Shown here piece after piece: positions 61,230 to 64,000 of a DNA stretch of 64,000 nt. The stretch comes from an uncultured Parabacteroides sp. (GTDB lineage: Bacteria > Bacteroidota > Bacteroidia > Bacteroidales > Tannerellaceae): contig NZ_CABUOD010000014.1 of NCBI RefSeq assembly GCF_902493135.1, positions 44,133 to 108,132 of the forward strand, given 5' to 3'. The translations under genes were made by a program, and so were the position numbers. The stretch's first letter is position 1. Each line of letters begins with the position of its first letter. The notes beneath the pieces are model-generated. The model was not told the origin of the DNA. It did no database searches and saw only the letters and a list, made by a program, of their open reading frames with translations.

Positions 61230-62543
61230 ATGGGAAGAAGCACAGTTACAAATTTGTTGATCTATTTGTCCACGGTCTTTTTGTTGTGGATGCCTAAGGG
61301 TTTGTCAAGGGCGGAAGAAAGAGGGTATGTATTGGCAGATGGGAAATTGACGATTCTGACAACTGAAGGGTTTGGAAAGTGGAAAGATGTAAACCTTAAG
61401 ACGAAGTTGTCTGTGACGAAAATAGAAATAGCAGAGGGAATACGGAATATCCCGACTTATTCATTTCGAGAGCTGGTACGTCTTCAATCGGTTGAACTTC
61501 CGGTTTCTTTAGAAACAATTGGAGGTGCTGCATTTTTTAGATGCCAGCGTTTGTCGCGTGTTCGCTTTCCGGCTAATTCCAATTTGAAGGTGATTGGAGC
61601 ACACGCTTTTAGAGAGACAGGATTGGAGTCCGTATCTATTCCTGTATCTGTGAAAGAGATCAGGAACTCAGCATTTAGAGAATGTGGGCGTTTGTCATCT
61701 GTAATATTCCCGGAAAAAGGAGTTTTGGAGATCATCGGAGAGTGGGGGTTCTCTCAAACTCCGCTTGGTTCTGTTTCCATACCGGCTTCGGTCAGGAATA
61801 TTAAGAAGGCTGCTTTTTTGGAATGCCGACACCTTTCATCGCTGAAATTTTCTCAAGGGATTGGCCTTAAAAGAATAAATGCAGGAGTTTTTTCCCTTAC
61901 GGCTCTTGACTCTGTAGAAATACCGGAATCGGTCAGGGTGATAGAAGAACGTGCTTTTAGTTATTGCAGGCGATTACAATCGGTAACGTTTTCCGGATTT
62001 GAATTAGAGGAGATCGGGAGTTTTGCTTTTGCCGAGGCGGCGCTCCGGTCTGTATTTATACCGGCTTCTGTACAAAAGATAGGTAGTCTCGCCTTTTTGG
62101 ATTGTAAAAGATTAAGGTCTCTCTCCTTCGCGGAAGACGCAAATTTGGGAAGTATGGGCAAGGCCGCTTTTTATGGGACGGGTGTTCGTTTTGTACAGAT
62201 TCCATCTTCGTTGGCAGTGATTGATGCAGGTGTTTTCTCGCATAGCCGGGTTCGGTTCGTTTATATTCCGGAATCTGTTGTGGCAATAGAAAAGAGTGCT
62301 TTCTCTTATACAAGATTGGAGTCTGTCCTTATCCCGAAATCAGTAAAGTTGATTGGTGATAAGGCTTTTTCTAATTGCTCTCGATTGAAAAAAGTAGAGT
62401 TCGCTTCTTTTAATGCTCCTGAAAAATTTGGTAAGGATGTATTTGATATGTGCCTTTCTTTAACTGCTATTTACATCCCGAAGGAAGGAAAAGGCTATAG
62501 AAGTTCTAACTGGGAAAAATATGAACGGTTTATAAAAGAGTAA
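61230..62543 (+). CDS. BspA-like leucine-rich repeat surface protein
   Basis: A 437-residue protein with a signal peptide (to about residue 28) and about 14 leucine-rich repeats of the LRR_5/BspA type, about 23 residues each, of the form IPxSVxxIxxxAFxxCxxLxxVxF. The repeat block spans about 60-400 and closes with FDMCLSLTAIYIPKEGKGY. No anchor or T9SS domain is visible. BspA-like proteins mediate binding to host or bacterial partners. Its presence inside the peptide locus, 12 nt after the VKOR fusion gene, is unusual and suggests joint expression. Confidence 0.85.
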   Translation: MGRSTVTNLLIYLSTVFLLWMPKGLSRAEERGYVLADGKLTILTTEGFGKWKDVNLKTKLSVTKIEIAEGIRNIPTYSFRELVRLQSVELPVSLETIGGAAFFRCQRLSRVRFPANSNLKVIGAHAFRETGLESVSIPVSVKEIRNSAFRECGRLSSVIFPEKGVLEIIGEWGFSQTPLGSVSIPASVRNIKKAAFLECRHLSSLKFSQGIGLKRINAGVFSLTALDSVEIPESVRVIEERAFSYCRRLQSVTFSGFELEEIGSFAFAEAALRSVFIPASVQKIGSLAFLDCKRLRSLSFAEDANLGSMGKAAFYGTGVRFVQIPSSLAVIDAGVFSHSRVRFVYIPESVVAIEKSAFSYTRLESVLIPKSVKLIGDKAFSNCSRLKKVEFASFNAPEKFGKDVFDMCLSLTAIYIPKEGKGYRSSNWEKYERFIKE

Positions 62544-62605
62544 TTTTGGATTTGTAGTCATTGATAAATTATTTGTTTGCTGATTCAAAATAAAACATTC
62601 TGAAA

Positions 62606-63520
62606 ATGTGTATGAAAGAAAACAATAGCATATCGGTTATTCTGCCTTTTTACAATAATTGTCATACGATTGAAAGGGCGGTGTTTTCTGTATTGTCCCA
62701 ATCGTATTCCAATTTGGAACTCATCATAGTAGATGATGGATCGGAAGATGATGGATTAGCATTGGTTGGGAGAATCGAGGATTCGCGTATACGATGTTAT
62801 CGTTTGCCGCATAAAAATGCCAATACCGCGCGAAATTATGGTATTGCTCATAGCTATGGAGCTTATATAGCCATGTTGGATGCGGATGATGAATGGATAG
62901 AAAATCATTTGGCTTGTTCGTTGGACGTATTGCAGAAAGAAAAAGCGGATGGAATATATGGAAGTCTTATTTTGCGTGGAAAAACCGATAATGTAGTGAC
63001 AACACGTGCGTTGCAACCAGATGAAAGTTGGGCTGATTTTTTGTTATCTAATGGATATGCGGCTCAGACATCGACATTGTTTATGACCGCGGTGAGTGCT
63101 AAAGCCGTTTTATGGGATGAAACATTATTGCGGCATCAGGATTATGATTTTGTTGTTCGTTATTGTAAAAAGTACCGGATGTGTCCCAAAATGGAAGCTA
63201 CCACTATCTATCATTATTCACAAGTTCCCAAAACAATAGACTTTGATTCTTGCATTCGTTTTATCAGTAGCGTGGAACATGAAATCAGTGATCATGTGTA
63301 TATGAACTACCATTTACAAATGTTGCACCAAGCAGTAGCTTGTTCTGCTGATGAAGCGATTATACAGTACTATAGAAAAGCGGCTACACGTTGTGAATAT
63401 TTGCTTTCACTGTCTGATTATTTGATTTTGCAAAAACCTCAAAACAGAATAGAGGCCTTGAAAATTAAAATGAAGTACTTGTGGAATATACTTTGTACTC
63501 CTATGTTAATTCAAGATTAA
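62606..63520 (+). CDS. GT2-type glycosyltransferase
   Basis: A 304-residue GT-A enzyme: SVILPFYNNCHTIERAVFSVL at the start, donor-binding DDGS (43-46), NTARNYGIAHSYGAYIAMLDADDEW with the DxD-like D92-A-D94. The start may be ATG 62606 or 62612. Transfers a sugar from a nucleotide donor; acceptor unknown. With the GT4 enzyme and the next, partial glycosyltransferase it makes three sugar-transferring enzymes around one small peptide gene. Confidence 0.88.
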   Translation: MCMKENNSISVILPFYNNCHTIERAVFSVLSQSYSNLELIIVDDGSEDDGLALVGRIEDSRIRCYRLPHKNANTARNYGIAHSYGAYIAMLDADDEWIENHLACSLDVLQKEKADGIYGSLILRGKTDNVVTTRALQPDESWADFLLSNGYAAQTSTLFMTAVSAKAVLWDETLLRHQDYDFVVRYCKKYRMCPKMEATTIYHYSQVPKTIDFDSCIRFISSVEHEISDHVYMNYHLQMLHQAVACSADEAIIQYYRKAATRCEYLLSLSDYLILQKPQNRIEALKIKMKYLWNILCTPMLIQD

Positions 63521-63531
63521 TATTTTCGATT

Positions 63532-63897
63532 ATGAGGCCTTTGTTCCCTTTTTTCCACCAACTTGAATCTACCGACAGTGTTCCCTCATGCCAACGTATG
63601 GTCACGAAGTATTTCGGGCGTAGTTATTTGGTGCAGTATCTTTGTGGACAGGCGTTCATCATGCGTGAAGGTGTGCCCGTTGGGAATCAGCGATATTGCC
63701 GAGCGTATCGGGTTCTGGATGATGGGTGGGAAAGTTCTACTGGAACAATTGTGGACAGGAGTTCCTTAGCCTTGAAAATGAATAAAATTCCGGAATACCG
63801 GACGTCTTGGATCGAAAATGTGTGTTTTAGTTATGACGATGCGCACAGGTATTATATGGTTGAGCATATTTGTAAAGAGAAAACAGCTTATATATAG
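63532..63897 (+). pseudogene. Decayed remnant of a C39 peptidase ABC exporter
   Basis: From ATG 63532 the frame reads FFHQLESTDSVPSCQRMV then KYFGRSYLVQYLCGQAFI, clearly a C39 peptidase domain, but the catalytic Cys of the D-C-G-P motif is Ser (S16). Near 63675-63680 homology jumps one base forward to the frame reading PLGISDIAERIGFWMMGGKV, which stops at 63769. In the original frame, ENVCFSYDDAHRYYMVEH (about 63827-63880) matches the start of the ABC ATPase domain. The whole membrane domain between and everything from Walker A onward are gone. So the exporter that should cut the Gly-Gly leader is broken here. Confidence 0.75.
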
Positions 63898-63903
63898 GTA
63901 CAA

Positions 63904-64000
63904 ATGGAAAAGAATCGAATGGAAGAGTATACTTTGGATGATGTAACAGTGATTCTTACCGTTTGGAAACGTAACCATCTGGAAGAACAGTTGCAGGCTT
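63904..64000 (+). CDS. Glycosyltransferase, N-terminal fragment (runs off right edge)
   Basis: The first 32 residues from ATG 63904 include TLDDVTVILTVWKRNHLEEQL, the opening strand and helix of a GT2-like fold. The rest lies outside the window, so the family is a probable, not certain, call. It begins 6 nt after the exporter remnant. Confidence 0.6.
   Translation, partial: MEKNRMEEYTLDDVTVILTVWKRNHLEEQLQA

Overview
The window looks like a chromosome segment of a gut Bacteroidales, most likely a Parabacteroides. Evidence: two ECF sigma / FecR / SusC / SusD loci, promoters of the Bacteroidetes type (TTG, about 19 nt, TAnnTTTG), a single-chain glycyl-tRNA synthetase followed by an FKBP lipoprotein, the block DUF4271-hemD-rnpA-yidD-tatD-tyrS, and a secreted protease with a probable type IX secretion C-terminal domain. 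The genus is inferred from gene content, not proven.

Layout. 1-3.9 kb: start of a Ser-type sulfatase (minus strand), a BlaI/BlaR1-like regulator pair and a DUF4221-like lipoprotein. 4-12.5 kb: mostly housekeeping (nadB, a small secreted protein, a PH-domain membrane protein, lpdA, glyS, an FKBP isomerase, a nitroreductase, a DUF417 membrane protein). 12.6-22.6 kb: a candidate small RNA, a large hairpin, then ECF sigma, FecR, SusC, SusD, a metallophosphoesterase and a metallo-beta-lactamase-fold protein. 23.4-37 kb: a second ECF/FecR/SusC/SusD locus (visibly A+T-rich), a FAD oxidoreductase, and then, in more G+C-rich DNA, an esterase, an Asp-rich calcium-repeat protein, a sugar-isomerase-like TIM barrel and a GH43 enzyme. 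37-41 kb: a YitT transporter-like protein and an A+T-rich lipoprotein/trypsin-like protease pair. 41-50 kb: an M16 peptidase, a Gfo/Idh oxidoreductase, the hemD-rnpA-yidD-tatD-tyrS block and tRNA-Gln. 50-52.6 kb: a GH78-like rhamnosidase.

53.5-64 kb is the most unusual part: an A+T-rich peptide natural-product locus. It holds a membrane TPR / coiled-coil / HTH-like regulator, a DUF3244 protein, a short LanC-like protein without zinc ligands, a GT4 glycosyltransferase, a 59-residue precursor peptide with a double-glycine leader and a four-cysteine core, a beta-propeller lipoprotein, a C39-like/VKOR/thioredoxin fusion, a BspA-like leucine-rich repeat protein, a GT2 glycosyltransferase, a decayed remnant of a C39 peptidase ABC exporter, and the start of another glycosyltransferase. 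The likely logic is ribosomal synthesis, disulfide formation by the VKOR-thioredoxin fusion, possible glycosylation, and leader cleavage/export by an exporter whose local copy is broken. All of these functional assignments are inferred from sequence.

The intergenic DNA is also notable: three arrays of short palindromic units with a 21-22 nt period (2.75, 8.5 and 23.0 kb), a four-copy nested inverted repeat at 52.9 kb, a 114-nt imperfect palindrome before the first ECF sigma gene, and hairpins between FecR and SusC in both loci.
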